Positions 9,741 through 19,672 are shown, counted from the stretch's first letter. The stretch: 64,000 nt of DNA from Bacteroidota bacterium (GCA_023251455.1 JAHEYT010000025.1:3116-67115); one strand, 5' to 3'. Numbers and translations are program-made. The notes: generated by a model from the letters alone, not told the origin.

Positions 9741-9748
9741 TATTTTTG
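9741..9748 (+). promoter_or_regulatory. Possible Bacteroidota -7 element (TATTTTTG)
   Basis: TATTTTTG matches the Bacteroidota -7 consensus TAnnTTTG and lies 36 bases before the NfnA-like start. The upstream box is weak: only TTCG at 9715-9718, with a 22-base spacer, where TTTG would be expected. The gap 9494-9784 holds no gene. Confidence 0.4.
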
Positions 9749-9784
9749 GACTTCGTTTCAAAAATCTAATTAAAAACTTATCTA

Positions 9785-10600
9785 ATGAACCAGATTGTAG
9801 AGAAGGTTCTTTTTTCAGAAAAAGTAGCCAAGTTTGTTGTTGATGCTCCGCGAATTGCCAAGTCGCGTAAGCCTGGTCATTTTGTGATCTTGCGTGTTGA
9901 TGAAAAGGGGGAGAGGATTCCGCTGACCATTGCCGGTGCTGATCCGGTAAAAGGAACTATTGTACTGGTGGTTCAGAAAATGGGAGTGAGTTCGGCCAAA
10001 CTTTTCGAACTTGAGGCGGGTGATTTTATTCTTGATATGGTTGGCCCATTGGGCAAAGCAACTCATATTCACAAGCCAGGTACAGTGTTGGCTTGTGGTG
10101 GTGGTGTTGGCGTTGCGCCGATGCTTCCTATCGTTGAAGCTTATAAGAAAGCCGGAAACCGGGTAATTTCTATTTTAGCTGCGCGTAATAAAGATCTGAT
10201 CATTTTGGAAGATGAAATCCGCCAATGGTCGGATGAAGTGATTGTGATGACCGACGACGGATCGTACGGAACCAAAGGATTGGTTACTGCCGGTGCTGAA
10301 ATGGTTATTCAACGCGAAACAGTGAACGAATGTATTGCCATTGGACCAGCAGTGATGATGAAATTTACTTCGCTGTTGACCAAAAAATACCAAATACCAA
10401 CTCAGGCCAGTTTAAATGCAATCATGGTTGACGGAACCGGAATGTGTGGCGCATGTCGTGTGAGTGTTGGAGGAAATACATATTTTACTTGTATTGACGG
10501 GCCAGAATTTGATGCTCATCAGATTGATTTTGACGAGTTGATCATGCGTCTGGGTGGATATTCCAACGAAGAAAAACTTGCTTACGAACGGTATTTGTAA
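9785..10600 (+). CDS. NfnA-like FAD/NAD-binding iron-sulfur subunit (sulfide/dihydroorotate dehydrogenase type)
   Basis: The 271-residue protein has an FNR-like fold. The FAD domain includes KPGHFVILRVDEKGERIPLT and the NAD(P) domain GGGVGVAPMLPIVEAYK. A short C-terminal [2Fe-2S] segment reads VDGTGMCGACRV then YFTCIDGPEFDAH. Only three cysteines plus the preceding Asp are visible. This agrees with characterised NfnA proteins, where one cluster ligand is aspartate. The gene lies 20 bases ahead of the GltA-like gene, so the two subunits are probably co-expressed. The pair resembles NfnAB, which couples NADH and ferredoxin to NADP reduction by electron bifurcation. Whether this pair truly bifurcates cannot be read from sequence. 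Confidence 0.85.
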   Translation: MNQIVEKVLFSEKVAKFVVDAPRIAKSRKPGHFVILRVDEKGERIPLTIAGADPVKGTIVLVVQKMGVSSAKLFELEAGDFILDMVGPLGKATHIHKPGTVLACGGGVGVAPMLPIVEAYKKAGNRVISILAARNKDLIILEDEIRQWSDEVIVMTDDGSYGTKGLVTAGAEMVIQRETVNECIAIGPAVMMKFTSLLTKKYQIPTQASLNAIMVDGTGMCGACRVSVGGNTYFTCIDGPEFDAHQIDFDELIMRLGGYSNEEKLAYERYL

Positions 10601-10620
10601 TCCCAATTAAACTTAAAGAA

Positions 10621-12111
10621 ATGTCAACGAACAACGAATATCTTAAGATTGAGCGTGAAAAAGAGTGGCGCGCCGAACTTAGAAAAACCATCGCCAATAA
10701 AGAGCGTACCGCCAAGGAAAGAGTCCGGATGCCTGAGATGGATCCACAGGAACGTATCAAATATCAGGATCGCGAAGTAAATATCGGTTTGTCACCTGAC
10801 CAGGCACAGGCCGAAGCTTCCAGGTGTCTGGATTGTCCAAATCCAACTTGTATTGAAGGCTGTCCGGTAAGCATCAACATCCCGAAATTCATCAAATACA
10901 TTGAACTGGGGAAATTTCTGGATGCGGCTAAAACATTGAAAGAAACATCAGCACTTCCGGCAGTTTGTGGCCGTGTTTGTCCTCAGGAAAAACAGTGCGA
11001 AGCAACTTGTTTTTATACCCAAAAAATGAAAAAAGATCCGGTTGCTATCGGACATCTTGAACGTTTTGCTGCCGATTATGAGCGCGAAAGCGGATTTATG
11101 TCGGTTCCTGAAGTTGCTCCTGCCAACGGAATTAAAATTGCCGCCATTGGCTCAGGTCCTGCATCACTTTCGTTTGCAGGCGATATGATCAAAATGGGTT
11201 ACGATGTGACTGTTTTTGAAGCGCTGCACGAAATCGGTGGTGTATTAAAATATGGTATTCCTGAATTCCGTCTTCCAAACAAAATTGTAGACGTTGAATT
11301 GGATAACCTTCAAAAAATGGGAGTGAAGTTCGTTCGCAACTTTATTGTTGGAAAAACTGCCAGCTTCGACGATTTGAAAGAAGAAGGTTTTGAAGCCTTT
11401 TTTGTAGCAAGTGGTGCCGGTCTTCCGCGTTTCATGAATATTCCGGGCGAAAACTACAATGGAATTCTTTCGTCGAACGAATATTTGACTCGTGTAAACC
11501 TCATGAATGCGGCTAAAGATGATTTTGATACTCCTGTCATCAAAGGAAAAACTGTTGCTGTAATTGGTGGTGGAAATACCGCAATGGACTCGGTTCGCAC
11601 AGCCAAACGCTTAGGCGCCGAGAGGGCAATTATTGTTTATCGCCGTTCGCGTGCGGAAATGCCTGCCCGTGTTGAAGAAGTTCATCACGCAGAAGAGGAA
11701 GGCATCGAATTTATTAACCTGGCTAACCCGATTGAATATTTTGCCGACGAAAAAGGAAAAGTAAACCGGATGCGTGTTCAACGGATGGGACTAGGCGAAC
11801 CTGATGCTTCAGGTCGTCGTCGTCCGATCGTTCTTGAAGGCTCAGAATATGACATTCCGGTTGATTTGGTTGTGGTTGCCGTGGGGGTTTCACCAAACCC
11901 GCTTATTCCTTCAGAAGTAAAAGAACTGAAAGTTAGCAAATGGGGAACCATTGAAGTGACCGAGGAAACCATGCAAAGTTCAATTCCTGAAATGTTTGCC
12001 GGTGGCGACATTGTTCGTGGTGGTGCAACGGTAATTCTGGCGATGGGCGATGGCCGCAAAGCTGCTGCTAACATGGATGAGTACCTTCAGAAAAAGCACA
12101 AGGCCAATTAA
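10621..12111 (+). CDS. gltA: NADPH-dependent glutamate synthase-type subunit (GltA/NfnB)
   Basis: The 496-residue protein begins with an iron-sulfur domain (about 65-135: CLDCPNPTCIEGCPV and CGRVCPQEKQCEATC) that should hold two [4Fe-4S] clusters. Two dinucleotide-binding domains follow, with AAIGSGPASLSFAGDM for FAD and VIGGGNTAMDSVRTAKRLGA for NADPH. The end has the usual FAD-closing motif FAGGDIVRGGATVILAMGDG. Length and motifs match the stand-alone 'homotetrameric glutamate synthase' family. Members next to an NfnA-like gene are the large subunit of ferredoxin:NADP oxidoreductase rather than a true glutamate synthase. There is no glutaminase subunit nearby, which supports the Nfn reading. 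Confidence 0.87.
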   Translation: MSTNNEYLKIEREKEWRAELRKTIANKERTAKERVRMPEMDPQERIKYQDREVNIGLSPDQAQAEASRCLDCPNPTCIEGCPVSINIPKFIKYIELGKFLDAAKTLKETSALPAVCGRVCPQEKQCEATCFYTQKMKKDPVAIGHLERFAADYERESGFMSVPEVAPANGIKIAAIGSGPASLSFAGDMIKMGYDVTVFEALHEIGGVLKYGIPEFRLPNKIVDVELDNLQKMGVKFVRNFIVGKTASFDDLKEEGFEAFFVASGAGLPRFMNIPGENYNGILSSNEYLTRVNLMNAAKDDFDTPVIKGKTVAVIGGGNTAMDSVRTAKRLGAERAIIVYRRSRAEMPARVEEVHHAEEEGIEFINLANPIEYFADEKGKVNRMRVQRMGLGEPDASGRRRPIVLEGSEYDIPVDLVVVAVGVSPNPLIPSEVKELKVSKWGTIEVTEETMQSSIPEMFAGGDIVRGGATVILAMGDGRKAAANMDEYLQKKHKAN

Positions 12112-12143
12112 TTTTTATAACTTTAACGATCAATCTCATTGTT

Positions 12144-13130
12144 ATGGCAAATATATCAACCCGATTCTTCGGACTCGATTTAAAAAGCCCGGTAATTGCA
12201 GCAAGCAGCAGCATGACCGGTCATGCAGAACAAGTTATTAAACTGGCTGAGGCAGGTGCCGGAGCCATTGTTTTAAAATCAATATTTGAGGAAGAGATTT
12301 TTTCTGAATTGCAGGAAGAGCTCAGCCTTCGCACCGGAATGAATTCAGATCCGGAATACCTGGATTACTTCGATTATGTGATTAAGGAAGAAACGCTCCG
12401 GAAATATCTCCATCTGATTTCTGACACAAAAGCAAGAACCACTGTTCCGATTGTTGCCAGCATCAATTGTGTTAGCTCAAGCGATTGGACACTTTTTGCC
12501 CGGAAAATTGAAGAAGCCGGTGCTGATGCTCTGGAATTGAACATGTTTGTTACTCCATCAGATGCTTCAAAGACAAGTGAAAATCACGAACAATTTTATT
12601 TAGAAACCATTCAGAAAGTTCTAGCGGTTGTTAAAATACCGGTGACCGTTAAAATCAGTCATTATTTTTCAAATCTTTCCGGAATGGTTCAGAAACTGGC
12701 TACCACCGGAATTGCTGGTATCACCATTTTTAACCGCTTTTACAGTCCCGATGTTGATATTCAATCGGAAAGTGTCACCGTTGCCGACGTTTTAAGTACG
12801 TCGCACGATTATTTACTTCCTTTGAAATGGACCGGTATTTTGTCGGGTCAGATCAAAATTGATTTATCTGCTACATCCGGAATTCATTCGGCTGAAACAG
12901 CTTTGAAATTCTTATTGTCTGGTGCTACTTCTGTTCAGGTTGCCTCAGTTCTTTATCACGAAGGCCCATCGGCAATCACCAAAATGAATAAGGGGATTTC
13001 AGACTGGATGGATCAAAAAGGATATAAAACCATTGCTGATTTCCAAGGTTCATTAAGCCAGGCTGCAACATCGGCTCAGGCATGGGAACGGACTCAGTTC
13101 ATGAAATACTTCGGCGAAAAAGCATACTAG
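12144..13130 (+). CDS. Dihydroorotate dehydrogenase-like TIM-barrel flavoprotein
   Basis: This 328-residue protein resembles class 1 dihydroorotate dehydrogenases: SPVIAASSSMTGHAEQVIKLAEAGAGAIVLKSIFEEEI at the start, NMFVTPSD and KIPVTVKISHYFSNL in the middle, and the phosphate-binding end SGIHSAETALKFLLSGATSVQVAS. It follows the NfnA/GltA-like pair by 32 bases, so the three form a likely operon. The usual active-site block of PyrD is altered, and the family is generally annotated only as 'dihydroorotate dehydrogenase-like'. It may pass electrons to the NfnA-like subunit much as PyrD does to PyrK. The substrate is unknown. Confidence 0.8.
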   Translation: MANISTRFFGLDLKSPVIAASSSMTGHAEQVIKLAEAGAGAIVLKSIFEEEIFSELQEELSLRTGMNSDPEYLDYFDYVIKEETLRKYLHLISDTKARTTVPIVASINCVSSSDWTLFARKIEEAGADALELNMFVTPSDASKTSENHEQFYLETIQKVLAVVKIPVTVKISHYFSNLSGMVQKLATTGIAGITIFNRFYSPDVDIQSESVTVADVLSTSHDYLLPLKWTGILSGQIKIDLSATSGIHSAETALKFLLSGATSVQVASVLYHEGPSAITKMNKGISDWMDQKGYKTIADFQGSLSQAATSAQAWERTQFMKYFGEKAY

Positions 13131-13193
13131 TGTCATGCCGAACTTGTTTCGGTATCCCTTGGAAAGTAGACCCTGAAACAAGTTCAGGGTGAC
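13131..13193. repeat. Two-arm palindromic intergenic repeat (REP-like), copy 2
   Basis: TGTCATGCCGAACTTGTTTC followed by GGTATC forms the left hairpin arm, and GACCCTGAAACAAGTTCAGG followed by GTGAC forms the right arm. The core ACTTGTTTC and the outer inverted GTCAT/GTGAC ends match the copy at 6430-6496. It starts right after the stop of the dihydroorotate-dehydrogenase-like gene. Confidence 0.75.
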
Positions 13194-13220
13194 CTCCTCC
13201 AAACAGTATAAATAAATAAA

Positions 13221-13264
13221 AATGCCAGTACCTACCCATTTGGGAAGTACTGGCATTTGTTTTA
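13221..13264 (+). terminator. Rho-independent terminator
   Basis: An 11-bp stem AATGCCAGTAC / GTACTGGCATT encloses a smaller CCC-ATTT-GGG hairpin, followed by TTTGTTTTACTTTT. It ends the NfnA/GltA-like/DHOD-like operon. The A-run in front means it could also work on the minus strand. Confidence 0.75.
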
Positions 13265-13295
13265 CTTTTGGCTCCAGTTTTAGAACGTCTGTACC

Positions 13296-15455
13296 ATGAA
13301 AATACTTGTTGTCATTTGCCTGTTCGCCTTAATCTTTTCAATTCCTAATCCTTGTTTTTCGCAGAAACAAGTTGAAATTTCAGGAGTAAAATACATTCTG
13401 CATTCCGTGTCTAAAAGCGAAACTGTTTTTAGTCTTTGCCAGAAATATAAGGTAAGCCAGAAGGATATTCTTCAGGCGAACCCTGGATTGTCGGGTGTTC
13501 TTAAAGCTGGCACTACAGTTAAAATTCCGGTTGTTACTGTTACTCCTGAACCGAAGAAACAAGAACAAGTCACACAAGCACAGCCAGCGGCCGAAGAAGA
13601 ATATTATTACCATAAAGTCGTGTCAAAGCAAACCTTGGTTACAATTGCCAAACAATATGGCATCACGGCCAACGATTTAATCCGGAATAATCCGGAGCTG
13701 ACCAACGGAATTGTTGTCGGGCAGGTTTTGAAGATTCCAGTGAGTATTACCAAGGCTGAGGCGCAAAAGGCCAGTGAAATGTCAGAAAATCAGACTAAGC
13801 AGATGGATGTTTCGGAATATTCGGTTCATCCGGTGGTTTCAGGCGAAACCTTATATAGTCTTGAACAGCGCTATGGCGTTTCACATGATGATATGCTGAA
13901 ATTTAATCCATTGCTGGTGAACGGTCTTAAGACTGGGATGAAACTGAAAATTCCGGCAAAATCAGCTGCTTCTCAGGTTGTACCAGTTCCCGCATCAAAC
14001 GATGTTGTTCTGAGCAAATATAAGGTTGAAAAGGGAGAAACGCTTTTTTCGTTAGCCGCCCGCTTTGGTGTGGATGTTACCGAAATTAAAAAAGCAAATC
14101 CGTCACTCTTTTCACGCAGTCTGGAAACAGGGGAGATTATTTTTATTCCACAGCAATCTGCAAATTCAATAAGGCCGGAAGCCTCTCAAGCCTCAGGTGC
14201 AATAGAAATTAATTCAGAACCTCCACAGAATTGTGACCCTATAAATGCAAAAAAACAAAAGTATAAAGCGGCCCTTTTGCTGCCTTTATATCTCGCCGGA
14301 AATGAAAATCTGGGGCCAACCAGCATTGATAAAGCGCTTTTGTTGGGCAAAATCAGTATAACGAAACCGGTTGTTGTCAATCCTGCAGATACAACTGTTG
14401 TACTAAGTGGGGTGAACATCGATCAGAAAGCCTTGGGATTTCTGGAATTTTATGAAGGCGCTTTGATTGCTCTGGACAGCTTGCAGCGCAAGGGGATGAA
14501 TGTCGAGTTGTATGTGTTTGATGTAAGTAATCAGAAAATGATTAATGCCCTGGTTCAGATGGACGAATTCCGGGATATGAATCTGATCATCGGGCCGGTG
14601 TATCCCGAACTTCAGGGAACAGTGGCTTCGTTTGCCGCAAAGAACCGGATTCCGATGATATCGCCATTGGCATCAACTGGAAACTTCGAGCAGAATAACT
14701 CCTGGTTTTTTAAGGTGAATCCGACACGGGAATACCAGATAGAGCAAACTGCCTTATATGCTGCTGAAGATTTACGCGACAAGAATTTTATACTGCTTCA
14801 GCTAAGTGGAAATTCAACGTCGGCTGATGCCCAGCTTGCTAAATTGTGTAAGGAGAAACTCGCTGTAAGTTCAAAGAAAACATTATTTCATGAGTACAAC
14901 CTGCCGCAGCAGGGAATTAACTCCTTAAAGCCACTTCTGGCCGAGAGTGCTGAGAATATTTTTATCATCCCAACCGATAATGAAGCGCAGGTTAGTGTTG
15001 CAGTTACTAACCTGACTGCTTTAGCCGAGCATTACAACATTGTATTGCTGGGTACACAGGCGCTTCCAAAGTTGAAAAGTATTCAGACTGAAAACTATCA
15101 TCGCGTTCGGTTACGTTATTTGTCTCCGTATTTTATTGATTATAACCGGCCTCAGGTACGCCGTTTTGTTGGTCTGTACCGCCAGAATTATTCAGCCGAA
15201 CCTACTCAATTCAGCTTTCAGGGATTCGATGTTACCTATTATTTCCTAAACGCACTTTATCTCTATGGGCGGGATTTCAGGAATTGCCTGGCTGATTATC
15301 CAATGGAATTAACGCAAATGAATTTTAACTTCGAAAAGGTTGCACCCCTGGGCGGATTTACAAACCATAGCTTGTTTGTGACAGGTTACGAACGCAACTT
15401 TGATGTACTTAATCTGGGCGTTTTCGGGCGGCATTCGTTGGATCAGAAAAAATAG
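13296..15455 (+). CDS. LysM-repeat protein fused to an ABC substrate-binding-like domain
   Basis: The protein has 719 residues. A signal peptide (ILVVICLFALIFSIPNPCFSQ) is followed by four LysM modules (about 28-75, 90-136, 176-220 and 243-290), each with the SETVFSLCQKYKVS / LLKAGTTVKIP pattern. From about 320 to the end there is a type 1 periplasmic-binding fold (KYKAALLLPLYLAG, GFLEFYEGALIALDSL, DMNLIIGPVYPELQGTVASFA, FQGFDVTYYFLNAL). LysM binds peptidoglycan, so this is probably a cell-wall-attached sensor or scaffold. No transporter genes are adjacent, so import is unlikely. The ligand is unknown. This architecture recurs in Bacteroidota. Confidence 0.82.
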   Translation: MKILVVICLFALIFSIPNPCFSQKQVEISGVKYILHSVSKSETVFSLCQKYKVSQKDILQANPGLSGVLKAGTTVKIPVVTVTPEPKKQEQVTQAQPAAEEEYYYHKVVSKQTLVTIAKQYGITANDLIRNNPELTNGIVVGQVLKIPVSITKAEAQKASEMSENQTKQMDVSEYSVHPVVSGETLYSLEQRYGVSHDDMLKFNPLLVNGLKTGMKLKIPAKSAASQVVPVPASNDVVLSKYKVEKGETLFSLAARFGVDVTEIKKANPSLFSRSLETGEIIFIPQQSANSIRPEASQASGAIEINSEPPQNCDPINAKKQKYKAALLLPLYLAGNENLGPTSIDKALLLGKISITKPVVVNPADTTVVLSGVNIDQKALGFLEFYEGALIALDSLQRKGMNVELYVFDVSNQKMINALVQMDEFRDMNLIIGPVYPELQGTVASFAAKNRIPMISPLASTGNFEQNNSWFFKVNPTREYQIEQTALYAAEDLRDKNFILLQLSGNSTSADAQLAKLCKEKLAVSSKKTLFHEYNLPQQGINSLKPLLAESAENIFIIPTDNEAQVSVAVTNLTALAEHYNIVLLGTQALPKLKSIQTENYHRVRLRYLSPYFIDYNRPQVRRFVGLYRQNYSAEPTQFSFQGFDVTYYFLNALYLYGRDFRNCLADYPMELTQMNFNFEKVAPLGGFTNHSLFVTGYERNFDVLNLGVFGRHSLDQKK

Positions 15456-15553
15456 TAAGGCCGGATTCTAAATTCTTCATTGGTTTTTGAATCTTGTTGG
15501 TTTTCTTGTTTTCAGCAAAAAGATTGTAAATTCGTTCCCGACAGAAAACCACT

Positions 15554-18500
15554 ATGATTATGAGGAGTAATGGAAATTTTGGAAAGGCTTTAATAACTGT
15601 TCTCCGGGAGTGCAGCAGAGAGGCTTTGATCCTGTTTTTCTGTCTTCTGTTGGTTTTTAAATCTTCAAAATCGGAGGGAATAGAGGCTGTCAATAACCTG
15701 AATTTCGATTTTTATTCGCAGGAGCATGGCCTTTCCAATAATCAGATTCACAGTATTCTTCAGGATAAAAAAGGATGGATGTGGTTTGGAACATCGCAGG
15801 GTGCCTGCCGTTTCGATGGTTATAAGTTTACAGTTTTCAAAAATGATGTTGAAGATTCGACCAGCTTGAGAGGAAATCTGGTCAGGGCGATTTTCGAAGA
15901 CAGCAAAGGCCAATTGTGGATTGGTACTGAAAACGGAGGACTGAATAAATTTAACCGAGAAAAGGAAAATTTTAAGCACCTGTTTAGTTCCGGGAGCCAA
16001 CCAGAACTAAAAGATGCTTCGGTTACTTCCATTCGCGAAGATCAGGCCGGTAACCTGTGGGTAGGAACCGAAACCCAGCTATACCTGATCAAAGGCGAAA
16101 ATAGTATTTCAGAAATAAAGCCAGCCAATTTATCCGTATTCTCCGATTATTTTCGTGTTTTGCTTTCCGATCAATCCGGAAGAATATGGTTGGGTACAAA
16201 CCATGGTCTGCTGGTCTACAATCCAAAAACCAATACTTCTGAAAAGGTCAGTTTATCGCTCAATTTGTCGGCAAACGAAGAGATTTGGGAAATTGTAATG
16301 GATGATGATGGCACCATTTGGGTGGGAACCTATGCCAACGGAATGTTTGTAGTTAATCAGAGAACACTTGAAGCCAGACAGGTTATTATTGATCCAAACA
16401 ACGACAGAAGCAATACTGTCAGGTCGATTTCAAAAGACAAAAACGGAAAGTACTGGATTGGAACCCGAGGCGGATTGTACATTTACGAAAAGCATAAAGG
16501 CGTAACCGCTTTTTATTACCACGAAGAAAGAGAGCCTAAAAGTTTGGTTAATAATTCAATTCAGTGTATTGCTCACGATTTGAAGGGCGATGTTTGGATT
16601 GGTACGCGCAACGGTATCAACTTTTTGATTGAAGAAAGGCAAAATATTCAGGGATTTAAATCGATGACTGGCGACGACCGGTATTTGAACAGCAGTGAGA
16701 TTTATGCTTTTTGGATCGATCCGAAAGGCGATATCTGGGCCGGTACCGAAAGCGGTGGAATCAATATACTGAACCGAAAGACTGGCCGTTTCAGATACCT
16801 TGTGCCTCAAAAGGGCAATCCAAATTCTTTGTCGCGCAATTGCATCAAGGCTTTGTTGGACGACGACCAAAACAACCTGTGGATTGGTACTTTCCTGGGC
16901 GGATTAGATGTACTTAATCTTCGGACAGAAACATTCAAACATTATCAGAATGATCCTTCTGACCCCGGAAGTTTGTCGGATAATAGGGTATGGGCTTTAC
17001 TAAAAGACAGTCGCAACGATATCTGGGTTGGAACTACAGCCGGGCTTGATCAGTTTGATCCCAAAACAGGCAACTTCACACATTATCAGAATTTGAGCGA
17101 TGGCCAGGTTAATTGGCTGGCCGAAGACGATGAACATTGTTTATGGATTGGCTCCGACATTCTTGTAATTTATAATCCCAAAGACAAAAGTATTGTTCGG
17201 GTGAACGAATCGACGAGATACATGCTTCAGGATTCGAAAAAAAGATTCTGGCTGGCCACCAATAATCAAGGGATTGCTCTTTATTCAAAAGAAAAGGGTA
17301 TTGTAAAGTATTATACCGAAAAAAACGGACTGGCTAATAACCAGACACTGGCTATTTTGGAAGACAATGACCACTTTTTTTGGATAAGTACCACCAACGG
17401 ACTTTCAAAATTCGATCCCGAAAAAGAACGGTTTCATAATTTCTCTCTGAAAAATGGGTTCCAGAACAATCAGTTTACCTATGGCGCCGCGTTTAAATCG
17501 AAAAATGGGGAGTTACTTTTTGGCGGAATTTCAGGTTTTAATGTGTTCGATCCGGCGAAAATTAAATCGGGCGAATATTTTGCGCCCATCGTTTTGACCG
17601 ATCTGAAAATATTCAATAAATCAGTAAAAATTGGCGACAGCAAAAGAGATGTCCTGACAAAAAGTATTTCGGAAACCGAGAAAATAGAACTGAAATACGA
17701 GCAGAACTCCATTACACTCGACTTTGCTTCTTTCGATTACGCCAATAACCTGGGAATTCAATACTCCTATTATCTCGAAAATTTTGACAAGGACTGGACT
17801 GAACCTTCGGTTAGCCGCTCGGCCATCTATACCAATTTGGATCCTGGAGAATATACATTTCGGGTAAAAACAGTATCCATCGACAGGCAGGAAAGTAGTG
17901 CGGGGCCGGTTCTTACAATAGAAGTTCTTCCACCTTACTGGCAGACCTGGTGGTTTCGGGTTTTGCTGTTGGCTGCCATTGCAGGATTGTTTTATATGCT
18001 GATTGCCTTTTTGGTGAATAAAGAAAAGCTCAAAAACGACCTGGTGCTTGAGCGCCTAAAAGCCAAAAAACTGCATGAACTTGACATGATGAAGTTGCGG
18101 TTTTATACCAATATTTCGCACGAAATCCGGACTCCTTTGACGCTGATTTTGGGTCCGCTCGAAAAAATGAAAAATAACATGCTTCCTCCGTCCGAAATAA
18201 AAGGGCATGTTGAAGTGATGCACCGAAACGCGACTCAATTGCATCAATTGATTAATCAGTTGCTCGATTTCAGAAAATTGGAAAGCGGCAATCTGAAACT
18301 GATTCTCACCAGTGGTGATCTGGTGTCGTATATTTCTGAAATTGTTAGTTCGTTTGATAAATACGCTGAAGAGAAGGAGATTGAACTGAAATTTAATTCT
18401 CTGAAGAAAAGGATCATCACCAATTTTGATACCGATAAGGTTGACAAAATCATGAATAACCTGTTGTCGAATGCCTTTAAATTTACCGGGAAAGGTGGAA

Positions 18501-19672
18501 AAATATCAGTCAATCTTTCGTTGGTGTTCGACGATTCTGGCGAAAACGATCCGCCTGGAAATTCAGAAGTGAACCGGTTGATCGAGATTACGGTGAAAGA
18601 CACCGGGATCGGGATTTCGGAGTCGAACCTGGAGAAAATATTTACCCGGTTTTTCCAGGTTGGCGAGGGAGCGGGGCAGACTGGCACCGGAATAGGCCTT
18701 GCGCTAACCAAAGAACTTGTGAAGTTGCACAACGGAAAACTATTCGTTATCAGTAAACCGGGGAAAGGATCGAAGTTCACCGTTCAGCTTCCTTACGAAG
18801 ATCTTAATCATCCCGAAGCCTCTGAGCATGTTTCATCTACTGATCAGAAAGAGCAAGAGCAGGCTGTTTCCGTTTCGGAAGAGCATTTGGGCGATCAAAT
18901 TGTTGCCGGACAAAAAATTATGCTTTTAGTCGACGACAATGCCGATGTTCGTTACTTCATCAAATCGCATTTTTCACCCAGTTACCAGGTTTTGGAAGCA
19001 GGCAATGGGGTAGCGGGTTGGGACATTGCGCTGAAAACCATTCCTGATATCATCATCAGCGATGTGATGATGCCCGATATGGATGGATTTGAATTTTGCC
19101 GGAAGATCAGAAAAGACGAACGCACGTCGCATATCCCGATTTTGCTGCTTACCGCATTGGGTTCGCGCGAGCACGAAATAGAAGGACTGAGCTACGGCGC
19201 CGACGACTATATAACCAAACCTTTCGATTTGGTCATTCTTCAGACTAAGGTTGAGAATATCCTTTCGGTGCGGCAATCGCTGAAACAAAAGTACACCGGC
19301 GAAATACTGCTTCAGCCCCGGAATGTGATACTGAGTTCGCCCGATGAACGTTTCCTGAACAAAGCCATTACCGTTGTTGAAGATAACATTGATGACCCTG
19401 ATCTTGACATAGAGCGTTTTGCTTCCGAAATTGGCGTAAGCCGGATGCAGCTGTACCGTAAACTGAACGCGCTTACCGAGATGACCGTGAAAGAATTTGT
19501 ACGAAGCATTCGCCTGAAACGGGCTGCCCAATTGCTGGTACAGAAAAAACTGAATATCTCGGAAGTGGCTTACGCCGTAGGATTCCGCGATTTATCGCAT
19601 TTTCGCAAATGCTTCAAACAGGAGTTTGGCATGAGCGCCAGCGAATATGTGGATAAGCATGTGGGAGAATAA
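15554..19672 (+). CDS. Hybrid two-component system regulator (periplasmic propeller, kinase, receiver, AraC)
   Basis: The protein has 1372 residues. In order: an N-terminal signal/anchor (to about 42); a long periplasmic sensor of two-component propeller repeats with recurring LWIGT/WVGT strands (about 50-700); a Y_Y_Y domain (about 715-795); a membrane helix (about 797-822); HisKA with the phospho-His in NISHEIRTP (about 855); a HATPase domain with NLLSNAFKFTG and GTGIGLAL; a receiver with ISDVMMPDMDG (about 1120-1240); and an AraC-type DNA-binding end (about 1275-1370). This single-protein design senses oligosaccharides in the periplasm and switches on utilisation loci. The pectin locus begins 4 kb downstream on the same strand, making it the likely target, though acquired genes now separate them. 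Confidence 0.93.
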   Translation: MIMRSNGNFGKALITVLRECSREALILFFCLLLVFKSSKSEGIEAVNNLNFDFYSQEHGLSNNQIHSILQDKKGWMWFGTSQGACRFDGYKFTVFKNDVEDSTSLRGNLVRAIFEDSKGQLWIGTENGGLNKFNREKENFKHLFSSGSQPELKDASVTSIREDQAGNLWVGTETQLYLIKGENSISEIKPANLSVFSDYFRVLLSDQSGRIWLGTNHGLLVYNPKTNTSEKVSLSLNLSANEEIWEIVMDDDGTIWVGTYANGMFVVNQRTLEARQVIIDPNNDRSNTVRSISKDKNGKYWIGTRGGLYIYEKHKGVTAFYYHEEREPKSLVNNSIQCIAHDLKGDVWIGTRNGINFLIEERQNIQGFKSMTGDDRYLNSSEIYAFWIDPKGDIWAGTESGGINILNRKTGRFRYLVPQKGNPNSLSRNCIKALLDDDQNNLWIGTFLGGLDVLNLRTETFKHYQNDPSDPGSLSDNRVWALLKDSRNDIWVGTTAGLDQFDPKTGNFTHYQNLSDGQVNWLAEDDEHCLWIGSDILVIYNPKDKSIVRVNESTRYMLQDSKKRFWLATNNQGIALYSKEKGIVKYYTEKNGLANNQTLAILEDNDHFFWISTTNGLSKFDPEKERFHNFSLKNGFQNNQFTYGAAFKSKNGELLFGGISGFNVFDPAKIKSGEYFAPIVLTDLKIFNKSVKIGDSKRDVLTKSISETEKIELKYEQNSITLDFASFDYANNLGIQYSYYLENFDKDWTEPSVSRSAIYTNLDPGEYTFRVKTVSIDRQESSAGPVLTIEVLPPYWQTWWFRVLLLAAIAGLFYMLIAFLVNKEKLKNDLVLERLKAKKLHELDMMKLRFYTNISHEIRTPLTLILGPLEKMKNNMLPPSEIKGHVEVMHRNATQLHQLINQLLDFRKLESGNLKLILTSGDLVSYISEIVSSFDKYAEEKEIELKFNSLKKRIITNFDTDKVDKIMNNLLSNAFKFTGKGGKISVNLSLVFDDSGENDPPGNSEVNRLIEITVKDTGIGISESNLEKIFTRFFQVGEGAGQTGTGIGLALTKELVKLHNGKLFVISKPGKGSKFTVQLPYEDLNHPEASEHVSSTDQKEQEQAVSVSEEHLGDQIVAGQKIMLLVDDNADVRYFIKSHFSPSYQVLEAGNGVAGWDIALKTIPDIIISDVMMPDMDGFEFCRKIRKDERTSHIPILLLTALGSREHEIEGLSYGADDYITKPFDLVILQTKVENILSVRQSLKQKYTGEILLQPRNVILSSPDERFLNKAITVVEDNIDDPDLDIERFASEIGVSRMQLYRKLNALTEMTVKEFVRSIRLKRAAQLLVQKKLNISEVAYAVGFRDLSHFRKCFKQEFGMSASEYVDKHVGE

